This document shows, one piece after another, positions 22,931 through 33,904 of a stretch of 64,000 bases of DNA (the stretch's first letter is position 1; every line of letters starts with the position of its first letter). Under the pieces are notes generated by a model. That model worked only from the letters and a program-made list of their open reading frames with translations. It did no database searches and was not told the DNA's origin. This DNA is from Zeus faber (Eukaryota > Chordata > Actinopteri > Zeiformes > Zeidae): the NCBI GenBank assembly GCA_960531495.1, contig OY482855.1:1612001-1676000 (forward strand), given 5' to 3'. The position numbers and the translations under genes were made by a program.

Positions 22931-24805
22931 CTGAAAGAAAGAATGAAAGAAAGATTGAAAGATTAAACAATTGAAAGAAAGTTTGCAAGAAAGATTGAAA
23001 AAAGAAAGATTGAAAGAAAGAATGAAAAAAAGATTGATAGATAGATGGATAGAAAGATTGAAAGAAAGAAAGATTGAAAGATTGGAAGAAATATTGAAAG
23101 ATAGAAAAATTGAAAGTAAGAAAGATTGAAAGAAAAAATTAAAGAAAGATTGAAAGATTGAAAGAAAGAATGAAAGAAAGGTTGAAAGATTGAAATATTG
23201 AAAGAAAGAATGAAAGAAAGATTGAAAGATTGAAAGAAAAATTGAAAGAAAGATTGAAAGATTGAAAGATTGAAATAAAGATTGAAAGTTTGAAAGAAAG
23301 ATTGAAAGAAAGATTTAAAGAAAGAAAGATTGAAAGAAATATTGAAAGAAAGATTGAAAGATTGAAAGAAAGATTGAAAGAAAGAATGAAAGAAAGATTG
23401 AAAGATTGAAAGATTGAAATAAAGAATGAAAGTTTGAAAGAAAGATTGAAAGAAAGATTTTAAGAAAGAAAGATTGAAAGTAAGAAAGATTGAAAGAAAT
23501 ATTGAAAGAAAGATTGAAAGATTGAAAGAAAGATTGAAAGAAAGAATGAAAGAAAGATTGAAAGAAAGATTGAAAGAAAGATTGAAAGACTGAAGGAAAG
23601 AATGAAAGAAAGATTGAAAGAAAGATTGAAAGATAGAAATATTGAAAGATTGAATGATTGAAAGAAAGACTGAAAGATAGATTGAAAGATTGAGGATTGA
23701 AAGATTGAAAGAAAGATTGAAAGAAAGATTGAACGACTGAAAGATTGAAAGAAAGATTGAAAGTTTGAAACAAATTTTCAAAGACTGAAAGAACGAATGA
23801 AAGAAAGATTGAAAGAAAGATTGAAAAAAGAAAGATTGAAAGAAAATTTGAAAGAAAGATTGAAAGAAGGAATGAAAGAAAGATTGAATGAAATATTGAA
23901 AGACAGAAAGATTGAAAGAAACAATGAAAGAAAGATTGAAAGATTAAAAGAAAGAATGAAAGAAAGATTGAAAAATTGAAAGATTGAAAGAAAGATTGAA
24001 AAAAAGATTGAAAGACTGGAAGAAAGAATGAAAGAAAGATTGAAAGATTCAACAAATGAAAGAATGATTGCAAGAAAGATTAAAAAAAGAAAGATTGAAA
24101 GAAAATGTGAAAGTATGATTGAAGAAGGAATGAAAGAAAGATTGAATGAAAAATTGAAAGACAGAAAGATTGAAAGAAAGAATGAAAGAAAGATTGAAGG
24201 ATTCAACAATTGAAAGAAAGATTGCAAGTAAGATTTAAAAAAGAAAGATTGAAAGAAAGAATGAAAGAATGAAAGAAAGATTGAAAGATTGAAAGAAAGA
24301 AAGATTGAAAGATTGAATGATTGAAAGAAAGACTGAAAGAAAGATTGACAGACTGAAAGAAAGAATGAAAGAAAGATTGAAAGATTCAAAAATTGAAAGA
24401 AAGATTGCAAGAAAGATTGAAAAAAGAAAGATTGAAAGAAAGATTGACAGACTGAAATATTGAAAGAAAGAAAGATTGAAAGAAATAACAAAAGAAAGAT
24501 TGAAAGAAAGAATGAAAGAAAGATAGATGGAAAGAAAGATTGAAAGAAATAAAGATAGAAAAATTGAAAGTAAGAAAGAATGAAAGAAAGATTGAAAGAT
24601 TGAAATATTGAAAGAAAGAATGAAAGAAAGATTGAAAGATGAAAGAAAGATTGAAAGATTGAAAGATTGAAAGATTGAAATAAAGATTAAAAGTTTGAAA
24701 GAAAGATTGAAAGAAAGATTTAAAGAAAGAAAGATTGAAAGTAAGAAAGATTGAAAGAAATATTGAAAGAAAGATTGAAAAAAGAAAGATTGAAAGAAAG
24801 ATTGA
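22690..24805 (+). repeat. GA-array block X, copy 1
   Basis: The block is marked by gaaataataaaag, gaaattttgaaag, gatagatggatag, gaaacaaattttcaaag, gattcaacaaatg and aaaatgtgaaagtatg. The same series recurs at an offset of 2115-2150 bp. Boundaries are approximate. Confidence 0.8.
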
Positions 24806-26960
24806 AAGAAAGAATGAAAGAAAGATTGAAAGAAAGATGGAAAGAAAGATTGAAAGAAAGAAAGATTGAAAGAAATAATAAAAGAAAGATTGAACGATTG
24901 GAAGAAATTTTGAAAGATAGAAAAATTGAAAGTAAGAAAGATTGAAAGAAAGAATGAAAGAAAGATTGAAAGATTGACAGAAAGAATGACAGAAAGATTG
25001 AAAGATTGAAATATTGAAAGAAAGAATGAAAAAAAGATTGAAAGACTGAAAGAAAGAATGAAAGAAAGATTGAAAGATTAAACAATTGAAAGAAAGTTTG
25101 CAAGAAAGATTGAAAAAAGAAAGATTGAAAGAAAGAATGAAAAAAAGATTGATAGATAGATGGATAGAAAGATTGAAAGAAAGAAAGATTGAAAGAATAA
25201 CAAAAGAAAGATTGAAAGATTGGAAGAAATATTGAAAGATAGAAAAATTGAAAGTAAGAAAGATTGAAAGAAAAAATTAAAGAAAGATTGAAAGATTGAA
25301 AGAAAGAATGAAAGAAAGGTTGAAAGATTGAAATATTGAAAGAAAGAATGAAAGAAAGATTGAAAGATTGAAAGAAAAATTGAAAGAAAGATTGAAAGAT
25401 TGAAAGATTGAAATAAAGATTGAAAGTTTGAAAGAAAGATTGAAAGAAAGATTTAAAGAAAGAAAGATTGAAAGAAATATTGAAAGAAAGATTGAAAGAT
25501 TGAAAGAAAGATTGAAAGAAAGAATGAAAGAAAGATTGAAAGATTGAAAGATTGAAATAAAGAATGAAAGTTTGAAAGAAAGATTGAAAGAAAGATTTTA
25601 AGAAAGAAAGATTGAAAGTAAGAAAGATTGAAAGAAATATTGAAAGAAAGATTGAAAGATTGAAAGAAAGATTGAAAGAAAGAATGAAAGAAAGATTGAA
25701 AGAAAGATTGAAAGAAAGATTGAAAGAAAGATTGAAAGACTGAAGGAAAGAATGAAAGAAAGATTGAAAGAAAGATTGAAAGATAGAAATATTGAAAGAT
25801 TGAATGATTGAAAGAAAGACTGAAAGATAGATTGAAAGATTGAAGATTGAAAGATTGAAAGAAAGATTGAAAGAAAGATTGAACGACTGAAAGATTGAAA
25901 GAAAGATTGAAAGTTTGAAACAAATTTTCAAAGACTGAAAGAACGAATGAAAGAAAGATTGAAAGAAAGATTGAAAAAAGAAAGATTGAAAGAAAATTTG
26001 AAAGAAAGATTGAAAGAAGGAATGAAAGAAAGATTGAATGAAATATTGAAAGACAGAAAGATTGAAAGAAACAATGAAAGAAAGATTGAAAGATTAAAAG
26101 AAAGAATGAAAGAAAGATTGAAAAATTGAAAGATTGAAAGAAAGATTGAAAAAAAGATTGAAAGACTGGAAGAAAGAATGAAAGAAAGATTGAAAGATTC
26201 AACAAATGAAAGAATGATTGCAAGAAAGATTAAAAAAAGAAAGATTGAAAGAAAATGTGAAAGTATGATTGAAGAAGGAATGAAAGAAAGATTGAATGAA
26301 AAATTGAAAGACAGAAAGATTGAAAGAAAGAATGAAAGAAAGATTGAAGGATTCAACAATTGAAAGAAAGATTGCAAGTAAGATTTAAAAAAGAAAGATT
26401 GAAAGAAAGAATGAAAGAATGAAAGAAAGATTGAAAGATTGAAAGAAAGAAAGATTGAAAGATTGAATGATTGAAAGAAAGACTGAAAGAAAGATTGACA
26501 GACTGAAAGAAAGAATGAAAGAAAGATTGAAAGATTCAAAAATTGAAAGAAAGATTGCAAGAAAGATTGAAAAAAGAAAGATTGAAAGAAAGATTGACAG
26601 ACTGAAATATTGAAAGAAAGAAAGATTGAAAGAAATAACAAAAGAAAGATTGAAAGAAAGAATGAAAGAAAGATAGATGGAAAGAAAGATTGAAAGAAAT
26701 AAAGATAGAAAAATTGAAAGTAAGAAAGAATGAAAGAAAGATTGAAAGATTGAAATATTGAAAGAAAGAATGAAAGAAAGATTGAAAGATGAAAGAAAGA
26801 TTGAAAGATTGAAAGATTGAAAGATTGAAATAAAGATTAAAAGTTTGAAAGAAAGATTGAAAGAAAGATTTAAAGAAAGAAAGATTGAAAGTAAGAAAGA
26901 TTGAAAGAAATATTGAAAGAAAGATTGAAAAAAGAAAGATTGAAAGAAAGATTGAAAGAA
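24806..26960 (+). repeat. GA-array block X, copy 2
   Basis: In the stretch 25928-26641 it appears identical by eye to copy 1 (offset 2150). It has an added agaataacaaaag segment near 25197 and an extra 12-bp word near 25690. Confidence 0.8.
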
Positions 26961-28265
26961 AGATTGAAAGACTGATGGAAAGAATGAAATAAAGATTGAA
27001 AGAAAGATTGAAAGAAAGAAATATTGAAGGAAAGATTGAAAGATTGAATGATTGAAAGAAAGACTGAAAGAAAGATTGACGGACAGAAAGATTGAAAGAA
27101 AGAATGAAAGAAAGATTGAAAGAAAGAATGAAAGAAAGATTGAAAGATTAAACAATTGAAAGAAAGATTGCAAGAAAGATTGAAAAAAGAAAGATTGAAA
27201 GAAATAATAAAAGAAAGATTGAAAGAAAGATGGAAAGAAAGAAAGATTGAAAGAAATAACAAAAGAAAGATTGAAAGAAAGAATGAAAGAAAGATTGAAC
27301 GATTGGAAACAATATTGAAAGAAAGAAAGATTGAAAGTAAGATAGATTGAAAGAAAGAATGAAAGAAAGATTGAAAGATTGAAAGAAAGAATGAAAGAAA
27401 GATTGAAAGATTGAAAGAAAGATTGAAAGATTGAAAGATTTAAATAAAGATTGAAAGTTTGAAAGAAAGATTGAAAGAAAGATTTAAAGAAAGATTGAAA
27501 GACTGAAGGAAAGAATGAAAGAAAGATTGAAAGAAAGATTGAAAGAAAGAAAGATTGAAAGAATGAATGATTGAAAGATTGAATGATTGAAAGATTGAAA
27601 GAAAGATTGAACGACTGAAAGATTGAAAGAAAGATTGAAAGAAAGATTGAAAGTTTGAAAGAGAGATTGAAAGACTGAAAGATAGATTGAAAGATTGAAG
27701 ATTGAAAGATTGAAAGAAAGATTGAAAGAAAGATTGAACGACTGAAAGATTGAAAGAAAGATTGAAAGTTTGAAAGAAAGATTGAAAGACTGAAAGAAAT
27801 AATGAAAGAAAGATTGAAAGAAAGAATGAAAGAAAGATTGAAAGAAAGAATGAAAGAAAGATTGAAAGAAAGATGGATAGAAAGATTGAAAGAAAGAAAG
27901 ATTGAAAGAAATAACAAAAGAAAGATTGAAAGAAATAATGAAAGAAAGATTGAACGATTTGAAGAAATATTGAAAGATAGAAAAATTGAAAGTAAGAAAG
28001 ATTGAAAGAAAGAATGAAAGAAAGATTGAAAGATTGAAAGAAAGAATGAAAGAAAGATTGAAAGATTGAAATATTGAAAGAAAGAATGAAAGAAAGACTG
28101 AAAGATTGAAAGAAAGATTGAAAGAAAGATTGAAAGATTGAAATATTTAAAGAAAGATTGAAAGAAAGAATGAAAGAACAATTGAAAGAAAGAATGAAAG
28201 AAAAATTGAAAGATTGAAAGAAAGAATGAAAGAACGATTGAAAGATTGAAAGATTGAAAGATTGA
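26961..28265 (+). repeat. GA-array block Y
   Basis: This segment separates block X copies 2 and 3. It begins with gactgatggaaag and ataaagattg words and continues into a relative of the 21.6-22.7 kb duplication (gattgaagattg near 27690, gaacaattg near 28177). The gactgatggaaag part recurs at 30467, offset 3496. Confidence 0.75.
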
Positions 28266-30457
28266 AAGAAAGAATGAAAGAAAGATTGAAAGAAAGATGG
28301 AAAGAAAGATTGAAAGAAAGAAAGATTGAAAGAAATAATAAAAGAAAGATTGAACGATTGGAAGAAATTTTGAAAGATAGAAAAATTGAAAGTAAGAAAG
28401 ATTGAAAGAAAGAATGAAAGAAAGATTGAAAGATTGACAGAAAGAATGACAGAAAGATTGAAAGATTGAAATATTGAAAGAAAGAATGAAAAAAAGATTG
28501 AAAGACTGAAAGAAAGAATGAAAGAAAGATTGAAAGATTAAACAATTGAAAGAAAGTTTGCAAGAAAGATTGAAAAAAGAAAGATTGAAAGAAAGAATGA
28601 AAAAAAGATTGATAGATAGATGGATAGAAAGATTGAAAGAAAGAAAGATTGAAAGAATAACAAAAGAAAGATTGAAAGATTGGAAGAAATATTGAAAGAT
28701 AGAAAAATTGAAAGTAAGAAAGATTGAAAGAAAAAATTAAAGAAAGATTGAAAGATTGAAAGAAAGAATGAAAGAAAGGTTGAAAGATTGAAATATTGAA
28801 AGAAAGAATGAAAGAAAGATTGAAAGATTGAAAGAAAAATTGAAAGAAAGATTGAAAGATTGAAAGATTGAAATAAAGATTGAAAGTTTGAAAGAAAGAT
28901 TGAAAGAAAGATTTAAAGAAAGAAAGATTGAAAGAAATATTGAAAGAAAGATTGAAAGATTGAAAGAAAGATTGAAAGAAAGAATGAAAGAAAGATTGAA
29001 AGATTGAAAGATTGAAATAAAGAATGAAAGTTTGAAAGAAAGATTGAAAGAAAGATTTTAAGAAAGAAAGATTGAAAGTAAGAAAGATTGAAAGAAATAT
29101 TGAAAGAAAGATTGAAAGATTGAAAGAAAGATTGAAAGAAAGAATGAAAGAAAGACTGAAAGAAAGATTGAAAGAAAGATTGAAAGAAAGATTGAAAGAC
29201 TGAAGGAAAGAATGAAAGAAAGATTGAAAGAAAGATTGAAAGATAGAAATATTGAAAGATTGAATGATTGAAAGAAAGACTGAAAGATAGATTGAAAGAT
29301 TGAAGATTGAAAGATTGAAAGAAAGATTGAAAGAAAGATTGAACGACTGAAAGATTGAAAGAAAGATTGAAAGTTTGAAACAAATTTTCAAAGACTGAAA
29401 GAACGAATGAAAGAAAGATTGAAAGAAAGATTGAAAAAAGAAAGATTGAAAGAAAATTTGAAAGAAAGATTGAAAGAAGGAATGAAAGAAAGATTGAATG
29501 AAATATTGAAAGACAGAAAGATTGAAAGAAACAATGAAAGAAAGATTAAAAGATTAAAAGAAAGAATGAAAGAAAGATTGAAAAATTGAAAGATTGAAAG
29601 AAAGATTGAAAAAAAGATTGAAAGAAAGATTGAAAAAAAGATTGAAAGACTGGAAGAAAGAATGAAAGAAAGATTGAAAGATTCAACAAATGAAAGAATG
29701 ATTGCAAGAAAGATTAAAAAAAGAAAGATTGAAAGAAAATGTGAAAGTATGATTGAAGAAGGAATGAAAGAAAGATTGAATGGAAAATTGAAAGACAGAA
29801 AGATTGAAAGAAAGAATGAAAGAAAGATTGAAGGATTCAACAATTGAAAGAAAGATTGCAAGTAAGATTTAAAAAAGAAAGATTGAAAGAAAGAATGAAA
29901 GAATGAAAGAAAGATTGAAAGATTGAAAGAAAGAAAGATTGAAAGATTGAATGATTGAAAGAAAGACTGAAAGAAAGATTGACAGACTGAAAGAAAGAAT
30001 GAAAGAAAGATTGAAAGATTCAAAAATTGAAAGAAAGATTGCAAGAAAGATTGAAAAAAGAAAGATTGAAAGAAAGATTGACAGACTGAAATATTGAAAG
30101 AAAGAAAGATTGAAAGAAATAACAAAAGAAAGATTGAAAGAAAGAATGAAAGAAAGATAGATGGAAAGAAAGATTGAAAGAAATAAAGATAGAAAAATTG
30201 AAAGTAAGAAAGAATGAAAGAAAGATTGAAAGATTGAAATATTGAAAGAAAGAATGAAAGAAAGAATGAAAGAAAGATTGAAAGATGAAAGAAAGATTGA
30301 AAGATTGAAAGATTGAAAGATTGAAATAAAGATTAAAAGTTTGAAAGAAAGATTGAAAGAAAGATTTAAAGAAAGAAAGATTGAAAGTAAGAAAGATTGA
30401 AAGAAATATTGAAAGAAAGATTGAAAAAAGAAAGATTGAAAGAAAGATTGAAAGAAA
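28266..30457 (+). repeat. GA-array block X, copy 3
   Basis: Third copy of block X, at offset 3460 from copy 2. The offset becomes 3496 after a 36-bp insertion of gattgaaaa-type words near 29600-29650. Single-base differences include aatggaaaattg near 29780 against aatgaaaaattg. Confidence 0.8.
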
Positions 30458-32633
30458 GATTGAAAGACTGATGGAAAGAATGAAATAAAGATTGAAAGAA
30501 AGATTGAAAGAAAGAAATATTGAAGGAAAGATTGAAAGATTGAATGATTGAAAGAAAGACTGAAAGAAAGATTGACGGACAGAAAGATTGAAAGAAAGAA
30601 TGAAAGAAAGATTGAAAGAAAGAATGAAAGAAAGATTGAAAGATTAAACAATTGAAAGAAAGATTGCAAGAAAGATTGAAAAAAGAAAGATTGAAAGAAA
30701 TAATAAAAGAAAGATTGAAAGAAAGATGGAAAGAAAGAAAGATTGAAAGAAATAACAAAAGAAAGATTGAAAGAAAGAATGAAAGAAAGATTGAACGATT
30801 GGAAACAATATTGAAAGAAAGAAAGATTGAAAGTAAGATAGATTGAAAGAAAGAATGAAAGAAAGATTGAAAGATTGAAAGAAAGAATGAAAGAAAGATT
30901 GAAAGATTGAAAGAAAGATTGAAAGATTGAAAGATTTAAATAAAGATTGAAAGTTTGAAAGAAAGATTGAAAGAAAGATTTAAAGAAAGATTGAAAGACT
31001 GAAAGAAAGAATGAAAGGCAGATTGAAAGAAAGATTGAAAGATTGCAAGAAAGAATGAAAGAAAGATTGAAAGATTGAAATATTGAAAGAAAGAATGAAA
31101 GAAAGATTGAAAGATTGAAAGAAAGAATGAAAGAAAGATTGGAAGAAAGATTGAAAGATTGAAAGATTGAAATAAAGATTGAAAGTTTGAAAGAAAGATT
31201 GAAAGAAAGACTGAAAGAAAGATTGAAAGATTGAAAGAAAGATTGAAAGAAAGATTGAAAGATTGAAATATTGAAAGAAAGAATGAAAGAAAGATTGAAA
31301 GATTGAAAGAAAGATTGAAAGAAAGATTGAAAGAATGAAAGATTGAAATAATGATTCAAAGTTTGAAAGAAAGATTGAAAGAAAGATTTAAACAAAGAAA
31401 GATTGAAAGTAAGAAAGATTGAAAGAAAGATTGAAAAAAAGAAAGATTGAAAGAAAGATTTAAACAAAGAAAGATTGAAAGTAAGAAAGATTGAAAGAAA
31501 GATTGAAAAAAGAAAGATTGGAAGAAAGATTGAACGACTGAAGGAAAGAATGAAAGAAAGATTGAAAGAAAGATTGAAAGAAAGAAATATTGAAGGAAAG
31601 ATTGAAAGATTGAATGATTGAAAGAAAGACTGAAAGAAAGATTGACAGACAGAAAGATTGAAAGAAAGAATGAAAGAAAGATTGAAAGAAAGAATAAAAG
31701 AAATATTGAAAGATTAAACAATTGAAAGAAAGATTGCAAGAAAGATTGAAAAAAGAAAGATTGAAAGAAAGAAAGATTGAAAGAAATAACAAAAGAAAGA
31801 TTGAAAGAAAGAATGAAAGAAAGATTGAACGATTGGAAGAAATATTGAAAGAAAGAAAGATTGAAAGTAAGATAGATTGAAAGTAAGAATGAAAGAAAGA
31901 TTGAAAGATTTAAAGAAAGAATGAAAGAAAGATTGAAAGATTGAAATATTGAAAGAAAGAATGAAAGAAAGATTGAAAGATTGAAAGAAAGATTGAAAGA
32001 TTGAAAGATTGAAAGATTGAAATAAAGATTGAAAGTTTGAAAGAATGATTGAAAGAAAGATTTAAAGAAAGATTGAAAGACTGAAAGAAAGAATGAAAGG
32101 CAGATTGAAAGAAAGATTGAAAGTAAGAAAGATTGACAGAAAGAATGAAAGAAAGATTGAAAGATTGCAAGAAAGAATGAAAGAAATATTGAAAGATTGA
32201 AATATTGAAAGAAAGACTGAAAGAAAGATTGAAAGTAAGAAAGAAAGATTGAAAGAAAGATTGAAAGAAAGATTTAAAGAAAGAAAGAAAGATTGAAAGA
32301 AAGATTGAAAGAAAGATTGAAAGAAAGATTGAAACAAAGATTGAAATAAAGAATGAAAGAAAGATTGAAAGAAAGATTGAAAGAAAGAAAGATTGAAAGA
32401 TTGAATGATTGATAGAAAGACTGAAAGAAAGAATGACGGACGGAAAGATTGAAAGAAAGAATGAAAGAAAGATTGAAAAAAAGATTGAAAGACTGAAAGA
32501 AAGAATGAAAGAAACATTGAAAGATTAAACAATTGAAAGAAAGATTGCAAGAAAGATGGAAAGAATGAAAGATTGAAATAATGATTGAAAGTTTGAAAGA
32601 ATGATTGAAAGAAAGATTTAAACAAAGAAAGAT
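30458..32633 (+). repeat. GA-array segment preceding the first LINE fragment
   Basis: The last ~0.9 kb (about 31.75-32.63 kb) closely matches the end of the large unit at 46.1-47.02 kb at offsets of 14391-14400. Shared rare words are gacggacggaaag, gaaacattgaaag and gatttaaacaaag. It is the end of an earlier copy of the large unit, whose remaining parts lie upstream in more diverged form. Confidence 0.82.
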
Positions 32634-32666
32634 TACATTTACATTTACATTTAGTCATTTAGCAGA

Positions 32667-32683
32667 CGCTTTTATCCAAAGCG
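32667..32683 (-). other. LINE 3' hairpin with GGATA loop, copy 1
   Basis: On the minus strand, a 6-bp stem CGCTTT/AAAGCG encloses the loop GGATA. In UnaL2-type LINEs this RNA hairpin is the recognition signal for the element's reverse transcriptase. The stem and loop are intact here. The copy-1 substitution at 32687 lies just outside the stem. Confidence 0.85.
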
Positions 32684-32788
32684 ACTGACAAGGGAGAATA
32701 ACATTCAGCTACATTGCGACAGAGATTAGTGTAACAACAACATTGGTGTAACAATAAATTCTGCAAGGTGGTGCTAAGTAATTGTAGA

Positions 32789-32896
32789 TTAGGACAGGAG
32801 GTACTCACTGAAGAGCTGGGTCTTCAGGTGCTTCTTAAAGACAGAGAGTGAGGTCCCCGCTCTGGTCATTTTTGGCAGCTCGTTCCACCAACGTGG
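32789..32896 (-). pseudogene. C-terminal remnant of LINE reverse-transcriptase ORF
   Basis: Thirty-five codons plus a TAA stop read WWNELPKMTRAGTSLSVF, then KKHLKTQLFSEYLLS. The pattern WN-LP---R---SL--FK--LKT-LF is the usual C-terminal tail of L2/CR1/Rex-type LINE polyproteins, just before the 3' untranslated region. The reverse-transcriptase and endonuclease domains are absent because the insert is 5'-truncated, so it cannot encode an active enzyme. The position immediately upstream of the LINE 3' tail supports the assignment. Confidence 0.8.
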
Positions 32897-33586
32897 AAGA
32901 TTGAAAGATTGAAAGAAAGAATGAAAGATTGAAAGAAAGAATGAAAGAACGATCGAAAGAAAGAATGAAAGAATGAAAGAAAGATTGAAAGATTGAAAGA
33001 AATATTGAAAGAAAGAGAGAATGAAAGTAAGAAAGATGGAAAGAAAAATTGAAAGATTGAAAGATTGAAAGAAAGAATTAAAGAAAGATTGAATGATTGA
33101 AAGATTGAAAGAAAAATTGAAAGAAAGATTGAAGAAAAAAAGATTTAAAGAAAAAAATATTTAAAGAAAGATTGAAAGACTAAAAGTAAGAATGAAAAAA
33201 AAGATTGAAAGAAAGATTGAAAAAAGAAAGAACGATTGAAAGAAAGATTGAAAGAAAGATTGAAAGAAAGAATGAAAGTTTGAAAGAAAGATTGAAAGAA
33301 AGATTGAAAGAAAGATTGAAAGAAAGATTGAAAGACTGAAAGAAAAAATGAAAGAAAGATTAAAAGAGAGATTGAAAGATTGAAAGATTGAAAGAAAGAA
33401 TGAAAGATTGAAAGAAAGAATGAAAGAATGAATGAAAGATTAAAAGATTGAAAGAAATATTGAAAAAAAGAAAGATTGAAAGTAAGAAAAATTGAAAGAA
33501 TGAATGAAAGAAACAAAAAAAGACTGATAAAAAGAAAGAATGTTTGAGAGATCAAAATATTTAAAGAAAGAAAGATTGAAAGAAAG

Positions 33587-33750
33587 ATTTTAAGACTGAA
33601 TTAAAGAATTAAAGAAAGATTGAAAGAAAGGTTGAAAGATAGAATGAAAGAAAGATTGAAAGATTGAAAGTTGTAAAGAAAGATTGAAAGAAAGATTTAA
33701 AGAAAGATTGAAAGACTAAAAAAAAGAATGAAAGAAAGATTGAAAGAAAG
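33587..33750 (+). repeat. 164-bp tandem duplication private to unit copy 1, first half
   Basis: The block begins with attttaagactgaatt and is repeated exactly 164 bp later. Unit copies 2 and 3 have only one of the two. The length is 41 tetramers, so the exchange kept the 4-bp register. Confidence 0.88.
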
Positions 33751-33904
33751 ATTTTAAGACTGAATTAAAGAATTAAAGAAAGATTGAAAGAAAGGTTGAA
33801 AGATAGAATGAAAGAAAGATTGAAAGATTGAAAGTTGTAAAGAAAGATTGAAAGAAAGATTTAAAGAAAGATTGAAAGACTAAAAAAAAGAATGAAAGAA
33901 AGAT
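33751..33904 (+). repeat. 164-bp tandem duplication private to unit copy 1, second half
   Basis: Second occurrence of attttaagactgaatt and the following words, running into the gactaaaaaaaagaatg segment. It accounts for the change of copy-to-copy offset from 17765 to 17601. Confidence 0.88.

Larger units (their letters stand above)
10681..32633 (+). repeat. GA-rich tetramer-lattice array, block G0
   Basis: About 22 kb written almost wholly in 4-bp words, where gaaa alternates with gatt, gaaa, gaat, gttt, gact, gata, gtaa or gcaa. Common composites are gattgaaa (8 bp) and gaaagaaagatt (12 bp). The plus strand is very poor in C. Minus-strand frames are long because their stop codons need tta, cta or tca on the plus strand, which are rare. 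They give only FQSF, SFNL and LSIF words, one for each phase of the 12-bp unit. Short plus-strand frames (60-75 codons, K/E/R-rich) do start with ATG but end whenever an 8-bp word shifts the phase. I call no gene in this block. Confidence 0.95.
32634..32896 (-). mobile_element. 5'-truncated L2-clade LINE fragment, copy 1
   Basis: This is the only non-satellite sequence in the GA region, and it occurs three times. Read on the minus strand it has three parts: an open frame ending in a stop (35 codons at 32789-32896), about 100 bp of 3' untranslated sequence, and a 3' end with hairpin CGCTTT-GGATA-AAAGCG followed by an (ATGTAA)n tail. The hairpin with a GGATA loop and the short tandem tail are known features of UnaL2-type, L2-clade LINEs of fish and of the SINEs that use them. 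Severe 5' truncation is usual for target-primed reverse transcription. A 6-bp direct repeat aagatt flanks it, but that word is common in the host array and so cannot be proved to be a target-site duplication. Copy 1 alone reads gcgactgaca where copies 2 and 3 read gcgacttaca. Confidence 0.85.

Noticed and set aside
32634..32896. tRNA-derived SINE
   Set aside because: Fish SINEs can share this 3' hairpin, but no tRNA-like A and B boxes are seen. The upstream part reads as the C-terminal tail of a LINE polyprotein ending in a stop, so a truncated LINE fits better.
32629..32902. aagatt on both sides of the LINE fragment as a proven target-site duplication
   Set aside because: aagatt is among the commonest words of the host array, so its presence at both ends is expected by chance. 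Segments at 37.7 and 39.7 kb resemble the right flank but not the left, so they are not clean empty sites.
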